A DNA stretch of 64,000 nucleotides from CAIYUC01 sp963682005 (GCA_963682005.1 OY820914.1:2790001-2854000), one strand, 5' to 3'; numbered from the stretch's first letter, positions 9,764-19,625 are shown. Program-made: numbers and translations. Notes: generated by a model from the sequence alone, not told the origin.

Positions 9764-11320
9764 ATGACCATGAAAAAAGCTACCCTCTTTCTTTTCTTAT
9801 TAGCCTGTCTGGTTTTCTCAACTCAAGGTTGGGCAATGACTGTAAATATCAGTGGAACGGTGACCGATATCAACGGTGGGGCACCGGTTGCCAGCCATAC
9901 AGTTTCCGTTTCATCGGATTCGTCAGGAGGATTTTTCTATTACAATAACGTACTGACTGACAACAATGGCTTTTATTCATTCAGCATCCCGAATGTAAAT
10001 CCAATTGATTCAGTAGGGTTCACCGTATCGACCCTGGACTGCATTTCGGTTTGGCACAATTATTACGTAAGCGGGAATACAACCCCGATCACCGTGAATT
10101 TCCAGATCTGTACCACACCCCCTCCTTTGCTTACTGTACTGATCAGCGGTAATGTTTATGAAGCAGGCACGGTAATCCCTGTCCCCAACCATGCTGTGAC
10201 CATTGCTTCCGACAGTTCCGGCGGTTTTTTTTACTATTATACGGTTTACACAAATTCAGCAGGTGCATATTCTGTCACCATAAACAATGTACCTGGCAAT
10301 ACAACATTCTTGGTTTCAACCCTGGACTGCAACAACAATACCCAATCACAGTCAGTTAACGGAAACAGCAGCCCCATCATAGTCAATTTCTATATTTGTG
10401 TGGGAACTCCTCCTCCGACGGGAACATTATGGGGACAGGTCTTTGCCGGAAATGTTCTGGCCGATTTTGCAAGGGTTGATCTGATCCGTTCGACGAATGA
10501 TTCGTTGCAGATCGTGGATTCTTATTATACAAATGATTCTGCAGGAATGTACATCTTTAGCAACATTGCAACAGGTAATTATATCCTGATGGCTGAATTG
10601 GAAGATAATTCACTCTTCTACGGTCAATATGCACCCACCTATTATGTTGCCTCTTTGTATTGGGATGGGGCTGAACTCATCAACCTCGGGCAAACCACTA
10701 TCCAGAATGACATTCACCTTGTTGAAACCCCTGGTTATGCTGTAGGTTCAGGTGATATCAACGGGAATATCCAGGAAGAATTGAAAAGCGCTTCGGGAAC
10801 TCCCGTTTCCGGAATGGAAGTGCTGCTCCTTGATCAGAATTCACAACCACTTGCATACACGGTTACGGATGTCAATGGAAATTACAGTTTTTCAGATATT
10901 TCCTTTGGAACGTATGTTATCCGTCCTGAAAAATTGTCAATAAACACCACCCCGGCCACCATCACCCTGAGCAACGATAATCCCGGTGCAACCGTGAATT
11001 TCACTGTTGAGAACGGCAGTGTTTTTACCGGCATTTCCGACAGGAAGCCGACTTTCATCACCGGGGACTGGTCTGTATATCCGAACCCTGTCACCGATCA
11101 GGGGTCGGTCTCCTTTGTTTCTTCGGAGAATGCATCAATAATACTTATTGTTTACGATCAGTCTGGAAGGCTTATTGATGAAATGCAGAAAAATATTGTC
11201 CGTGGGGAGAATACAATCGGCTTTTCCGCTTCAATGCTCAGCAATGGGCAATATTATATCAAGATCATGGCAAAGGACGGAAACTCATCCACCAGGAAAT
11301 TCATCGTGGCAAAGCATTAA
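9764..11320 (+). CDS. Type IX secreted protein with CnaB/carboxypeptidase-regulatory-like repeats
   Basis: ATG codons at 9764 and 9770 both lead into a signal peptide (MKKATLFLFLLACLVF...GWA). The mature protein has two near-identical Ig-like carboxypeptidase-regulatory repeats (about residues 25-105 and 110-205, both with SDSSGGFFYY). A third divergent repeat follows, and then an SdrD-B-like domain (GMEVLLLDQNSQPLAYTVTD). The last 80 residues are a type IX sorting domain: WSVYPNP start, VYDQSGRLI centre, FIVAKH end. It should therefore cross the outer membrane through PorSS and be anchored at or released from the surface. No enzymatic domain is visible, so an adhesive or scaffold role is likely. 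A strong terminator follows. Confidence 0.88.
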   Translation: MTMKKATLFLFLLACLVFSTQGWAMTVNISGTVTDINGGAPVASHTVSVSSDSSGGFFYYNNVLTDNNGFYSFSIPNVNPIDSVGFTVSTLDCISVWHNYYVSGNTTPITVNFQICTTPPPLLTVLISGNVYEAGTVIPVPNHAVTIASDSSGGFFYYYTVYTNSAGAYSVTINNVPGNTTFLVSTLDCNNNTQSQSVNGNSSPIIVNFYICVGTPPPTGTLWGQVFAGNVLADFARVDLIRSTNDSLQIVDSYYTNDSAGMYIFSNIATGNYILMAELEDNSLFYGQYAPTYYVASLYWDGAELINLGQTTIQNDIHLVETPGYAVGSGDINGNIQEELKSASGTPVSGMEVLLLDQNSQPLAYTVTDVNGNYSFSDISFGTYVIRPEKLSINTTPATITLSNDNPGATVNFTVENGSVFTGISDRKPTFITGDWSVYPNPVTDQGSVSFVSSENASIILIVYDQSGRLIDEMQKNIVRGENTIGFSASMLSNGQYYIKIMAKDGNSSTRKFIVAKH

Positions 11321-11343
11321 TACAGCACGACTATATCTAAAGT

Positions 11344-11378
11344 AAAAAGGCCCTGCAATCCAAGCAGGGCCTTTTTTT
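11344..11378. terminator. Strong bidirectional intrinsic terminator
   Basis: GGCCCTGC (11349-11356) and GCAGGGCC (11364-11371) form a perfect 8-bp stem with a 7-nt loop. It is flanked by five As on the left and seven Ts on the right, so it can stop transcription from both the plus-strand gene before it and the minus-strand gene after it. Confidence 0.93.
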
Positions 11379-11464
11379 ATTACGAAAGGAGTTTTCTGTT
11401 GAACGGAAGTGCGGTTCACTCTTTCGAGGGAGTGACGGCCGTAATTAGTCTGAAGAATACTTTG

Positions 11465-11496
11465 TCACTCCATCACTCCATCACCTGATCACCTCA
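11465..11496 (+). repeat. Octamer array, TCACTCCA/TCACCTCA, 4 units
   Basis: Four contiguous 8-bp units (TCACTCCA twice, then TCACCTGA, TCACCTCA) lie 33 bp past the minus-strand stop at 11530. The rest of the 11379-11529 gap shows nothing recognisable. Confidence 0.7.
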
Positions 11497-11529
11497 ACCA
11501 TTAAGGACGGGTTTGGTTTGATTACTGCA

Positions 11530-13011
11530 TTAGATCGGCATCCCGAATCCGAAATAGAACCCCTGCTGCCAGATCGAGGTAAAGGCATATTCAAACCGGA
11601 TGACCATATCATAATAGGTGACGAAATCGATTCCCAACCCCCAGCTGTATAGCATTTTATTATTCAGCGGGTTGTTCTCCGTGAATTTATTGACGACATA
11701 GCCGCAATCCGCAAAAGCATTCAGGTAAAATGCGTATTGCAGGTTCTTGAATTTGTTTTTTTCTTCCCCTGCCTTTGCCTTCTTTATGTTTGGTGGCACC
11801 AGTTCATACTTAACGTTGCTACGGAAATAATACATCTGGTCACCCCGGATCGTATAGAGGTCATATCCGCGGATAAAATCTTTTTTATGCGGAAGTGTAT
11901 TCTGATAATAGTACGGATAATCCTGTCCTGCAGAATTCACAGCCTTGACCATTTCCGCGACATAGAATTTCCTGCTCAGGGTTTGATAGAAATGAAAATC
12001 GATCCCGTAATAAAACAAGTCCACATCATGATTGAACAGTCCCATTCCCCGTTTGTCGATAAAAACTTTAAGCATGCTCCCTTTCAGCGGATAGGAGTGA
12101 CTGTTCCTGGAATCATAATAATAGTCGGCATAGACGCTAAGCGATGTATTGGATTTTTTGTTTCCCGCCAGGTAATTTGAATCGAGGCTGAAGAGCGAAT
12201 CGGATATCCTGATCCATTCGCCTGTGAGTTTTACCGTTCCGTAATTATACAGTCCCGGCCTTAGTTTCAGTGCAGCTGTAATCTTAAAATCCTGCTGACT
12301 GTTGAACGCATAGATCATCTGCCGTTTGTTTTCAAGGGCAGCATATTCCACCGTATACAGGTTTTCATATCCGAGTCCCATAAGCAACCCTGTTTTTTGT
12401 TTGTGGCCGATCCATGGGATGTAGTAACCCCAGGCAATTGCCCAGGATTTGCCGAAATAAGCAACCAGGGACGATTGATGGCTCAATCCCCACAGGTTAT
12501 TATGACTGAAAAATAAGCCCATGCTCACATCGGACCAGTGGGGTGCCCTGAGCCACTCATTGAAATTTGGCGCATTCAGTTTTGCGACAGGGAAGAGCCA
12601 CCAGTATTGCCTTTCTGTGACATCGATGTGTATCTTGTAGTTGTTTCCTTCGACCTGTTCTATAAAGAGATCCACTGTAAGGAAAAGTTTCGTGTTGATG
12701 ATGTTCTCCCTGCTGTATCCCATCCGCAGGCTCAGTTCGCTCGAATCACCTGGAGCAAACCTCTTTTCTGCAAAATCGATGGATTTTTCCTTAGGAAAAG
12801 TGGCCAACGTGTCACCAACCTTAAAATCGAGTTCACGTATTATGATATTTTCCCGGGTCAGTTTATTCCCCGTGGCATAAACTCCTGTGATCCTGACGTA
12901 GCGATAAGGTATGGAATCGGGATAATGATTGGATCCGTCCATGTTTTGACCTTTTGAGGGGTTAATTATGAATAAGGTAAATAGTGCAATCAGAATAGAA
13001 AGTTTATACAT
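11530..13011 (-). CDS. Omp85/BamA-TamA superfamily outer-membrane protein with POTRA-like domain
   Basis: The 493-residue product has a signal peptide (MYKLSILIALFTLFII...GQ). Residues 38-130 resemble one POTRA domain (VRITGVYATGNKLT...FKVGDTL). A beta-barrel follows, ending in the aromatic YFGFGMPI strand. IRGYDLYTIRGDQMYYF near residue 385 resembles the conserved VRGY/GD loop motif of the Omp85 barrel. The family inserts or translocates proteins at the outer membrane. One POTRA is fewer than in true BamA, so this is an accessory member rather than BamA itself. It is the only gene here with its own spacer; the next minus genes are separated by 180 bp. Confidence 0.8.
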   Translation of the reverse strand: MYKLSILIALFTLFIINPSKGQNMDGSNHYPDSIPYRYVRITGVYATGNKLTRENIIIRELDFKVGDTLATFPKEKSIDFAEKRFAPGDSSELSLRMGYSRENIINTKLFLTVDLFIEQVEGNNYKIHIDVTERQYWWLFPVAKLNAPNFNEWLRAPHWSDVSMGLFFSHNNLWGLSHQSSLVAYFGKSWAIAWGYYIPWIGHKQKTGLLMGLGYENLYTVEYAALENKRQMIYAFNSQQDFKITAALKLRPGLYNYGTVKLTGEWIRISDSLFSLDSNYLAGNKKSNTSLSVYADYYYDSRNSHSYPLKGSMLKVFIDKRGMGLFNHDVDLFYYGIDFHFYQTLSRKFYVAEMVKAVNSAGQDYPYYYQNTLPHKKDFIRGYDLYTIRGDQMYYFRSNVKYELVPPNIKKAKAGEEKNKFKNLQYAFYLNAFADCGYVVNKFTENNPLNNKMLYSWGLGIDFVTYYDMVIRFEYAFTSIWQQGFYFGFGMPI

Positions 13012-13191
13012 GAATCTGGTTTTAATGGCAATTGTATCAGGGGTAAATAAAAGTTAAAAATATCAATAATTCCTGTTCATGGGTTCCTTTTTAATGAATA
13101 TCGGTGACAATTCTTATTGGAAAGAAGGATAAGACCCGGCAAGACTGCAATGGTGATCTGCAGAAATATTCGCGGGAAAATGTCATATGGG

Positions 13192-14037
13192 TCATGGAAG
13201 AAACCTTAAGATGAGCGTGAAGATCAGGAGTCCCATCCCGGCTAAAAAAGAATAGACAAGAACTGTGGTAATGACTTGTGTCCCCGGGAAAGAGGCAACA
13301 GCAATGCCCATCGCGAGGCTCATGTTTCTCAGGGTTGTGATGATCGATACCGATTTCCTGTTCTGTAACCCCGGCCACCCGGCAATCCATCCGGTGGCAA
13401 GACTTCCGGCAAAGATAAGGAGCAATACAGGCAGGCCTGACAGTTCCGTCCCGGTAATTACTCTTACCTGCAGCCAGGCGACGGTGAGGATCATGAGCAA
13501 ATTCAGCACTTTGCTGACATGCATGGCGGGTTTCTGCAGCCTTAGCGACAAACCGGGATACCATTGTCCGATGGCCATCCCTGCAAAGAGCGGCAGTAAC
13601 TGGATGATGAACAATGTACCGATCAGTTCCCGGGGATTGATTTTAAATGAATGACTGTCAGATGACAGCACAGGCAGTAGCAGATGAAGCATCAGCGGGG
13701 CCATGAAAGCAGAAGAACCTGCCAGGATAATCATTAAACCGGTGGAAACCTGCAGATCACCTCGGGCGAGTGCAGTAAACGGCGGACCGTATGGTGCTGC
13801 AGGACATACAGCCAGGATCATCAATCCGGTGGCAATCATCGGGGGAACATGGAACATAAGAACGACCGACAAGGTAAACCCGGGAATGACCAGGTAATTA
13901 ACAACAACAGCCCGCCAGGCAAGGCCCGGGTACCGGGTAAGTGAGCCGGCAACCCGTGTGAAATTCATCCTGATCCCCATTGCAAACATCATTTCCGCAA
14001 TTGTAAATGAAATGAGAACCAGCATGAAGATTTGCAT
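13192..14037 (-). CDS. Bile acid:sodium symporter (BASS) family transporter
   Basis: This is a 281-residue, almost entirely hydrophobic protein with 8-9 predicted helices. It has the family patterns GIRMNFTRV near the N-terminus and AVCPAAPYGPPFTALARGD near residues 77-95, matching the Na+-binding crossover region of BASS/SBF proteins. The family carries organic anions with sodium. The true substrate cannot be told from sequence. It lies 17 bp downstream of the next minus-strand gene's stop, so it is probably cotranscribed with the barrel proteins. Confidence 0.75.
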   Translation of the reverse strand: MQIFMLVLISFTIAEMMFAMGIRMNFTRVAGSLTRYPGLAWRAVVVNYLVIPGFTLSVVLMFHVPPMIATGLMILAVCPAAPYGPPFTALARGDLQVSTGLMIILAGSSAFMAPLMLHLLLPVLSSDSHSFKINPRELIGTLFIIQLLPLFAGMAIGQWYPGLSLRLQKPAMHVSKVLNLLMILTVAWLQVRVITGTELSGLPVLLLIFAGSLATGWIAGWPGLQNRKSVSIITTLRNMSLAMGIAVASFPGTQVITTVLVYSFLAGMGLLIFTLILRFLP

Positions 14038-14054
14038 AATCAGGATACTTTTCC

Positions 14055-14798
14055 TTAGAAACTGTATCCGATTGAAATGGAATAACGGAAAAAGGACCGG
14101 AAGGTCAGGGTCTGATTTTCTCCGGTAATATCAAGAGAAGGGGCGAGGTAGGGATATTTGTCCTTCACCGCTTCCTTGATCTCCTCAACGATGAGGGATT
14201 TGTCTTCGGCCTGGTAATTCCCGTCAAAATTCATTTTCGTAATGGAGCAGGTCAGCGAGGGACCGAAGATGAGAAGATCGATCGCAAAGTGCTTCCAAAG
14301 GATGAACTGGTATCCCAGTTCAACACCCAGGTTGATATAGTTGAACCCGGCTGTCAGTTCCCCGCTTCGTTGAGGGTCTGTGTCAATTAAGGCGATATCA
14401 TCGGAGAATTTGAAGCCGTAATAGGAAAGATAACCTCCCAGGTAAAGGCCGTCAGGAGCGGAGAACCTGTTTCTTTTCAGCGGATAGAAACGATAGTCAA
14501 GGGCAATATTTACACCGATGTTTGACTTCCTCTTTGAATAGATCAAGGTGCTCTCCATATCTTCCAAGACCGGCTTGAACTCAAGGTAACCGACCTGGAT
14601 CACAAGGGACTGGTTAGGCTTGATCAGCCGCTCGTAGGAAAGCGTTATGTTTCGCAGGTTTCCCCATATGAGCATGGGGGTTGGATTGAAACGGATGACA
14701 TTATTGCAATTCGGTTTCTGAATGGAGTCATTTCCCTGGCCCCTGCTAATAAACGGAATTATAACGAGCGTGGCAATAAGTATCAGCGCCTTATTCAT
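14055..14798 (-). CDS. Small outer-membrane beta-barrel protein (DUF3575-like)
   Basis: I start the gene at the ATG at 14798, which begins a signal peptide (MNKALILIATLVIIPFISRGQG) and follows the upstream stop by 10 bp. The mature part has alternating hydrophobic strands with YERL, DYRFYPLKR and a final aromatic strand ending in GYSF, as in DUF3575-type barrels. A charged stretch near residue 190 (VEEIKEAVKDKYPYL) may be a periplasmic or loop helix. It is probably in an operon with 14809-16104. Function unknown. Confidence 0.7.
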   Translation of the reverse strand: MNKALILIATLVIIPFISRGQGNDSIQKPNCNNVIRFNPTPMLIWGNLRNITLSYERLIKPNQSLVIQVGYLEFKPVLEDMESTLIYSKRKSNIGVNIALDYRFYPLKRNRFSAPDGLYLGGYLSYYGFKFSDDIALIDTDPQRSGELTAGFNYINLGVELGYQFILWKHFAIDLLIFGPSLTCSITKMNFDGNYQAEDKSLIVEEIKEAVKDKYPYLAPSLDITGENQTLTFRSFFRYSISIGYSF

Positions 14799-14808
14799 GT
14801 GGTTAAAA

Positions 14809-16104
14809 TCAGAAGGTTTCCTGTCCTGAAAAATAGAATCCCTTGGATTTAAACCCGATGGCATAATCAAGGTTGATGTTGGTACGGAAATATTTGTTTA
14901 TCATGATCCTCAGACCGATACCCACAGAAGGCTGAACATATTCAAACAGCTTAACATCTCTGGCACTGTTCGATGCTGTGGTTGCATTGACAAACAATAC
15001 GCCGCCAATGATCTTTTTGCATGGCCAGATAGGGAACCGGTATTCAGCTTCCCCGTAAATAAGGTGATCACCGCGGAACCGACCGTTTATATAACCTCTT
15101 CCCGAGCGTGCACGCGAATCGCCGCCCAATGACGGAAGTGTAAGATAAGGCATATGTCCGCTCAACACGAAGTCGCCGAACACCCAGAATGCAACCAGGT
15201 GCCTTGGTGTTTTCTTTGAAAGGCCTACATAAGTCCTGAATTCCAGCCATAATGAAGATTCATCCTGGGAACTGCCAAGGAATTTGAAATTGTACCGGTA
15301 ATTAATATTGGCATAAATGCCTTTATAGGGATTTATCTGGTTGTCGCGTGTATCATAGAGAACATTCAGGCTTACACCTGATAATGTATATTGGACCCTG
15401 CTGAAATTATTGGCATCTGAATAATAAGAATGCGGTGTGACCTTGGCTGTTGTTGAATCGGTTGCGGGATGGTAATTTTCATCATTTATGGAATAATAGT
15501 AATCGAGGTGGTATCCAATCCCGGCATAAAGTTCACCGATTATCTGCTGGTTCACGATCTGGTGTAACCGCACGTAGTTGAATTTCATCGGGAAGGAGAG
15601 GCTGTCGTTGCTGGCGCCTTCACCCATCCAGTCGGTGGTCGAGGGAAGACCCGTTGTATCGGGCGCATTGGTTCCAAGTCCGTAGGTAGGTTGGCTGTAA
15701 ATATAAAACCGCCAGTCACCCTGTATGAAAAACCTGTTATCTTTTGTATAAATGGTTGGCTTTACAAAAGAAATGAGCTGTTTTTTTGACGTGACGGCCA
15801 GGGTAAACGGGGCGCATGAGACTTTTGTACTTTCCTTCGGGCCCATGTACCAGCCAAAGGAACCGCCCACCCCGAGCAGGAAACCATTAGTCGGATTGGA
15901 GCTGATGTTTGGCAGGACCAGTGCCAGCACTTTCTTCGGCGGTTTGGGAGGTTTGTCTTTTTTTCTGAAAAGGTCTCCAATGGCCTGCTGCTCACAATTG
16001 CGGGCCGACTTCTCTTCTTTCTTCAACGAATCTGCACGATCCTGGGCAACAGTGCAGTTCATGAACAGGAACATTAATCCTGCAATCCAGATGGTCTTTT
16101 TCAA
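14809..16104 (-). CDS. Omp85-type surface antigen barrel without POTRA domains
   Basis: The open frame runs further upstream, but the signal peptide begins LKKTIWIAGLMFLFMNC. I therefore place the start at TTG 16104 (431 residues), the only start-like codon directly before it. The N-terminal 60 residues are lysine-rich and disordered (KDKPPKPPKK). The rest is a barrel with the Omp85 loop GRGYINGRFRGDHLIYGEAEYRF and a final strand. There are no POTRA domains, so it resembles stand-alone bacterial surface antigen (D15-like) proteins whose role is unclear. TTG use and the long open leader make the start moderately uncertain. Confidence 0.7.
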   Translation of the reverse strand: MKKTIWIAGLMFLFMNCTVAQDRADSLKKEEKSARNCEQQAIGDLFRKKDKPPKPPKKVLALVLPNISSNPTNGFLLGVGGSFGWYMGPKESTKVSCAPFTLAVTSKKQLISFVKPTIYTKDNRFFIQGDWRFYIYSQPTYGLGTNAPDTTGLPSTTDWMGEGASNDSLSFPMKFNYVRLHQIVNQQIIGELYAGIGYHLDYYYSINDENYHPATDSTTAKVTPHSYYSDANNFSRVQYTLSGVSLNVLYDTRDNQINPYKGIYANINYRYNFKFLGSSQDESSLWLEFRTYVGLSKKTPRHLVAFWVFGDFVLSGHMPYLTLPSLGGDSRARSGRGYINGRFRGDHLIYGEAEYRFPIWPCKKIIGGVLFVNATTASNSARDVKLFEYVQPSVGIGLRIMINKYFRTNINLDYAIGFKSKGFYFSGQETF

Positions 16105-16260
16105 TGAATTATAATTAGTAAATGATTGAGATGCTTCTGATCTTTTGGTTGATTTTTGATGGCATAAATATAAAACAAAATATTTCGAATCAACAAAATT
16201 CGCAGTACTTATTGATGAGTAAATTTGGGTAAATAAGGAAATTTTTGTTAGATTTGTAAT

Positions 16261-16268
16261 TACTTTTG
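16261..16268 (+). promoter_or_regulatory. Candidate -7 box (TACTTTTG) for the MDR oxidoreductase
   Basis: TACTTTTG fits TAnnTTTG and lies 113 bp upstream of the ATG at 16381, in the divergent spacer. No clear -33 TTTG is present at normal distance. Confidence 0.3.
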
Positions 16269-16363
16269 CAGCCATAGGTAACGTTATTAATGGGATTTCG
16301 GAGCCATGTAAATTAACTTTTGCTGCAGAAGGGAAATAGGCAGGAAAAATTAAAAAGCGGCAG

Positions 16364-16384
16364 AAATGGAAAATGGAAAAATGA
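16364..16384 (+). repeat. Three heptamers (AAATGGA family) running into a start codon
   Basis: Two copies of AAATGGA and one AAAATGA stand in 7-bp register. The third unit supplies the ATG of the oxidoreductase gene (16381). It is short, but follows the pattern of the larger arrays. Confidence 0.45.
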
Positions 16385-17301
16385 AAGCTATTCGTTATCA
16401 CGAATATGGAGGGTCTGATCGCCTGGTTCTTGAGGAAGTTCCCATTCCTGTTCCGGGAGAAGGTGAAGTTTTGATCAATATGAAAGCCTCAGCAGTAAAT
16501 CCCTGGGACTGGAAGTTGAGATCGGGAAAATACAAAGACCAGACGCCGGTGACTTTCCCGTTCATCCCGGGGATCGAAGGGGCTGGAGTCATTGAATCCG
16601 TCGGGCCGGGGGTTACCCGGTTGAATACCGGGGATTCGGTTTACGGAAATTTTTTCGGCACCTATGGAGAATATGCGATTGCACCTGAATCCAAACTATT
16701 TGTGAAGCCGTACCTTCTGGCCTATGAAACGGCCTCGGCCATTCCTGTAGCTTCTCAGACTGCCTGGTCAACCATGATCGATATTGCGGGCATTCACAGA
16801 GGTCATCGGGTGCTGATCCACGGGGCAGCGGGAAGTGTTGGATCTTTTGCTGTTCAGCTGGCAAAGTGGGCCGGAGGATATATTTTCGTAACGGCTTCAG
16901 CGGAATACAAAAGGTACCTTCAGTCAATCGGTGCAGACCGGTTCATCGACTACAGAACCGCCCAGTTTGAAGGATTGGCCAAAGATATTGATGTCGTTCT
17001 CGACACGATCGGAGGAGAGATCCTTGAACGCTCCTGGAAAGTCCTTAAAAAAGGGGGTCTACTGATCAGTATTGTTACCCCACCTTCGCAAGAGAAAGCG
17101 GACGATTATGGAGTAAGGGCTGTATACCGGAATGGCGGCATCAGCGATGAAGGCCTCCGGCAGATCGAGAGTATGGTCAATGAAGGTGCTTTATTGCCTG
17201 TGGTAAGGAGGATCTTTCCCCTGGAGGAAGCTGCTGAAGCACAGGATTTGAGCGAATCAGGGCACGGAAAGGGAAAAGTTGTTCTGAGGATCAGTGAATA
17301 A
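16381..17301 (+). CDS. Zinc-independent MDR oxidoreductase (quinone oxidoreductase-like)
   Basis: From the ATG at 16381 the protein starts MKAIRYHEYGGSDRLVLEEVP, the typical start of NADPH:quinone reductase-like medium-chain dehydrogenases. The GroES-like domain covers about residues 1-120. The Rossmann fold has HGAAGSVGSFAVQLAKWAG near residues 143-161 as the nucleotide-binding loop. The cysteines that bind structural or catalytic zinc in alcohol dehydrogenases are absent. Expected reaction: NAD(P)H-dependent reduction of quinones or enones in the cytoplasm. It is a single gene, 306 residues. Confidence 0.85.
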   Translation: MKAIRYHEYGGSDRLVLEEVPIPVPGEGEVLINMKASAVNPWDWKLRSGKYKDQTPVTFPFIPGIEGAGVIESVGPGVTRLNTGDSVYGNFFGTYGEYAIAPESKLFVKPYLLAYETASAIPVASQTAWSTMIDIAGIHRGHRVLIHGAAGSVGSFAVQLAKWAGGYIFVTASAEYKRYLQSIGADRFIDYRTAQFEGLAKDIDVVLDTIGGEILERSWKVLKKGGLLISIVTPPSQEKADDYGVRAVYRNGGISDEGLRQIESMVNEGALLPVVRRIFPLEEAAEAQDLSESGHGKGKVVLRISE

Positions 17302-17341
17302 AAGGTGGATTTCAGAATTGCGATTTTAATTAAAATTTCGA

Positions 17342-17360
17342 AGCTCAAAGCCTGAAGCGT
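17342..17360 (+). repeat. AGCCTGA-family heptamers before palindrome
   Basis: AGCTCAA and AGCCTGA and a partial AGCGT stand in 7-bp register directly before the palindrome at 17361. GGCCTGA and AGCCAG resume after it, up to the stop codon at 17402. Confidence 0.55.
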
Positions 17361-17385
17361 GTCCCCGCTTTCGCGGGGATGACGG
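17361..17385 (-). repeat. Dispersed palindromic element, copy 1 (core CCCCGCGAAAGCGGGG)
   Basis: A GC-rich hairpin (CCCCGC, loop GAAA or TTTC, GCGGGG) is followed on the minus strand by the flank shared with the copies at 46048 and 63096, which ends in CCGTCAT on one side. The three copies are nearly identical over 24-25 bp and all lie between genes. Confidence 0.85.
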
Positions 17386-17401
17386 TGGCCTGAAGCCAGT
17401 T

Positions 17402-19606
17402 TTAGTCCTCCTGGAACAGCAGGTAATCCCTCAGCAACGGAATATCTTCCTCAGGAATGCCATTCTTGATGAGGTTCGGAATATCTTCATTAAATACGAT
17501 GATGAATTCCTCTTTCGTAAATTCTTTTTTCAACTTGCTTTTTGAATAATTCTCCAGGGCTTCTTTACGCTTTCCAAGGCATAAAAGCACATGTCCGAAA
17601 TTCATCAGGTCGTAGGATGTAGGCGATCCTGATAGCCGGATAACCTGCTCATATGATTCAGCAGCCTGGTCAAGCTTTCCCAGGATGAACTGGCAATAGG
17701 CGATCGGCCTGGTTACTTTCAGGTTGCCGGGTTGAGAAAAACTGACAATCGAGAATTGCTTCAATGCTTCTTCAAAATTCAACATGCTCAGATAACACTG
17801 GGCTATCTGAATACGTATCTTGAAATTATCGGGCTGGAGATGAATGGCGTCTTCAAAATAGGTAAGCGCAGACGGAAAATCCTTCATTTTGTATGAGCAC
17901 CATCCGAGTTTTTTCAGCAACCACAAACGGTTAGCATCAAAAAGATCAGCCATTTTATAGTACTCTATGGCCTCACGATAAAAAGAAAGCTGCTGGTATG
18001 AATATCCCATTTTCTCAAAGTATTCGCTTGCCGGGGTTTCTTTTTTAGAGATATATTCATACATCCTGATTGCTTCGAAATAATGTCCTTTGTCAAAATA
18101 AAAGGCAGCGATCCGCTCGGTAAATCCTTTACGTTCGAAGAAATTCCGGTAAAAATAAAGTTGGTTAAAGTTGAAATCCACTTTGAAGATATCCAGAAAC
18201 TCTTCTTTTGATGGGATAAGCTTATAAAACCGGTAAAGGTCCTGGATATACTGGGTCATAATGGTGCTCGAAGTCATTGACTGATCAAGGATCTGCTCTT
18301 CGTTGATCATCTCTTTCATCTGCTCAAGCTCTGATTCAAAATAGGTGATGATCATCGATCGCTGCTGTTGCGGAACCGCCTGGAAATTCAGGGCGAACGA
18401 ATATTTATCCGAATTACAGATGTAGAATGCCTTTTCAAGTCCTTCCAGCAAACGCGGGCTGAATTCCTCATCTTCACCCAGGATTCCCCGGAGTTCCGGG
18501 TTTCCCTGATAAAACGGCATGAGCCAGTTGCTCATCCGGTTAAAAAAATCAAAACGCTTGAGGAGGGAAAAAGTGCTCATGAAAACATCGGCACCTTCCA
18601 TCTGCATCCGTGTAAACTTCTCGATCCGCTCAAACAATCCAGGAACTTCATCAATCAGATCCTTCCACCCGGGATTTTTCCCATCCATATCATCATCTTC
18701 AAAGAGGTCGCCGAGCTGAAGCTTATCTTCAAGCTTTGGCATCACCTTTTTCATCTCGGGCAGTACCTCTTCCTCGAATTCCCGGGTGATCTTCTCTGTT
18801 TCCCTGGCCATCAGGAACTGCAAAAGAACGGCTTCTGTTTCATTCCGGATCGATTCGTCTTCCGACAGATCCTTCAGCTTTTTGACGAGTTCAGGGTAAA
18901 AGCGGATCCGCTGATCATATACCAGCAATGAAATCACCAAACCGATCAATGCGCGCTGGAAAACCTGGGGTTCACCCGATTCAATGAATTCGATCAGAAT
19001 AAGCATCTTTTCCTGGTCAAAATGATCAAGCAGGCTTTGTGTTATGGCAGATACGACAATGCATTTCACATGCCACTCAATGGTTGTTGATCCGTTGATC
19101 TTTCTCAGGAGCTTTGCATGGGGGGCTTCGATCTTACCAGTCAGCCAGATGAACCTGAAAAGCTGCTCATGCAGCCTCTCCCCGGCAATCTCACCACCTG
19201 CCTCCTTGACGGCCTGCTCCAGTTCCTTTCCAAAGAAAAGTTCATCGATCCTGGCGGTCATTGTTTCAGCATCAGATCCCAATTCCCTAACCAGAATACT
19301 TTTTTCGAATTTCCGCTGGTAATGGTCCTTTTCAATGGTGGCCCTGTATATTTCATCAGCAAGGGTTAATAGTGCGGCCGAAATGTTGTTCAGTATGTCA
19401 ATCCTCTTCGGGTCATGATAACCCTCGTAATTGTATTTCACAAGATTTTTGTAATTGTTCGAGATGCTATCGAGCTGGTAGAAATAATCGGACTGGGTCG
19501 TATATCTGAAAAGCGTTGCCATAAGATCAATGGCGCTCTTGATCTTTGACTCGAAGATATAATAACATATCTGAATGTACTCTCTTTTTATATCGGTCTG
19601 AGGCAT
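17402..19606 (-). CDS. Tetratricopeptide-repeat protein
   Basis: This 734-residue protein has no signal peptide. The N-terminal two-thirds are helical and rich in charged residues. The C-terminal third (about residues 500-680) has at least five TPR units, for example YFEAIRMYEYISKKETPASEYFEKMG and YKMKDFPSALTYFEDAIHLQPDN-like units. TPRs mediate protein-protein contacts, so it is likely a cytoplasmic scaffold. The partner is unknown. It has its own candidate promoter, and the neighbours on both sides are divergent or convergent. Confidence 0.75.
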   Translation of the reverse strand: MPQTDIKREYIQICYYIFESKIKSAIDLMATLFRYTTQSDYFYQLDSISNNYKNLVKYNYEGYHDPKRIDILNNISAALLTLADEIYRATIEKDHYQRKFEKSILVRELGSDAETMTARIDELFFGKELEQAVKEAGGEIAGERLHEQLFRFIWLTGKIEAPHAKLLRKINGSTTIEWHVKCIVVSAITQSLLDHFDQEKMLILIEFIESGEPQVFQRALIGLVISLLVYDQRIRFYPELVKKLKDLSEDESIRNETEAVLLQFLMARETEKITREFEEEVLPEMKKVMPKLEDKLQLGDLFEDDDMDGKNPGWKDLIDEVPGLFERIEKFTRMQMEGADVFMSTFSLLKRFDFFNRMSNWLMPFYQGNPELRGILGEDEEFSPRLLEGLEKAFYICNSDKYSFALNFQAVPQQQRSMIITYFESELEQMKEMINEEQILDQSMTSSTIMTQYIQDLYRFYKLIPSKEEFLDIFKVDFNFNQLYFYRNFFERKGFTERIAAFYFDKGHYFEAIRMYEYISKKETPASEYFEKMGYSYQQLSFYREAIEYYKMADLFDANRLWLLKKLGWCSYKMKDFPSALTYFEDAIHLQPDNFKIRIQIAQCYLSMLNFEEALKQFSIVSFSQPGNLKVTRPIAYCQFILGKLDQAAESYEQVIRLSGSPTSYDLMNFGHVLLCLGKRKEALENYSKSKLKKEFTKEEFIIVFNEDIPNLIKNGIPEEDIPLLRDYLLFQED

Positions 19607-19625
19607 TGTATTGAATTAACAAGTC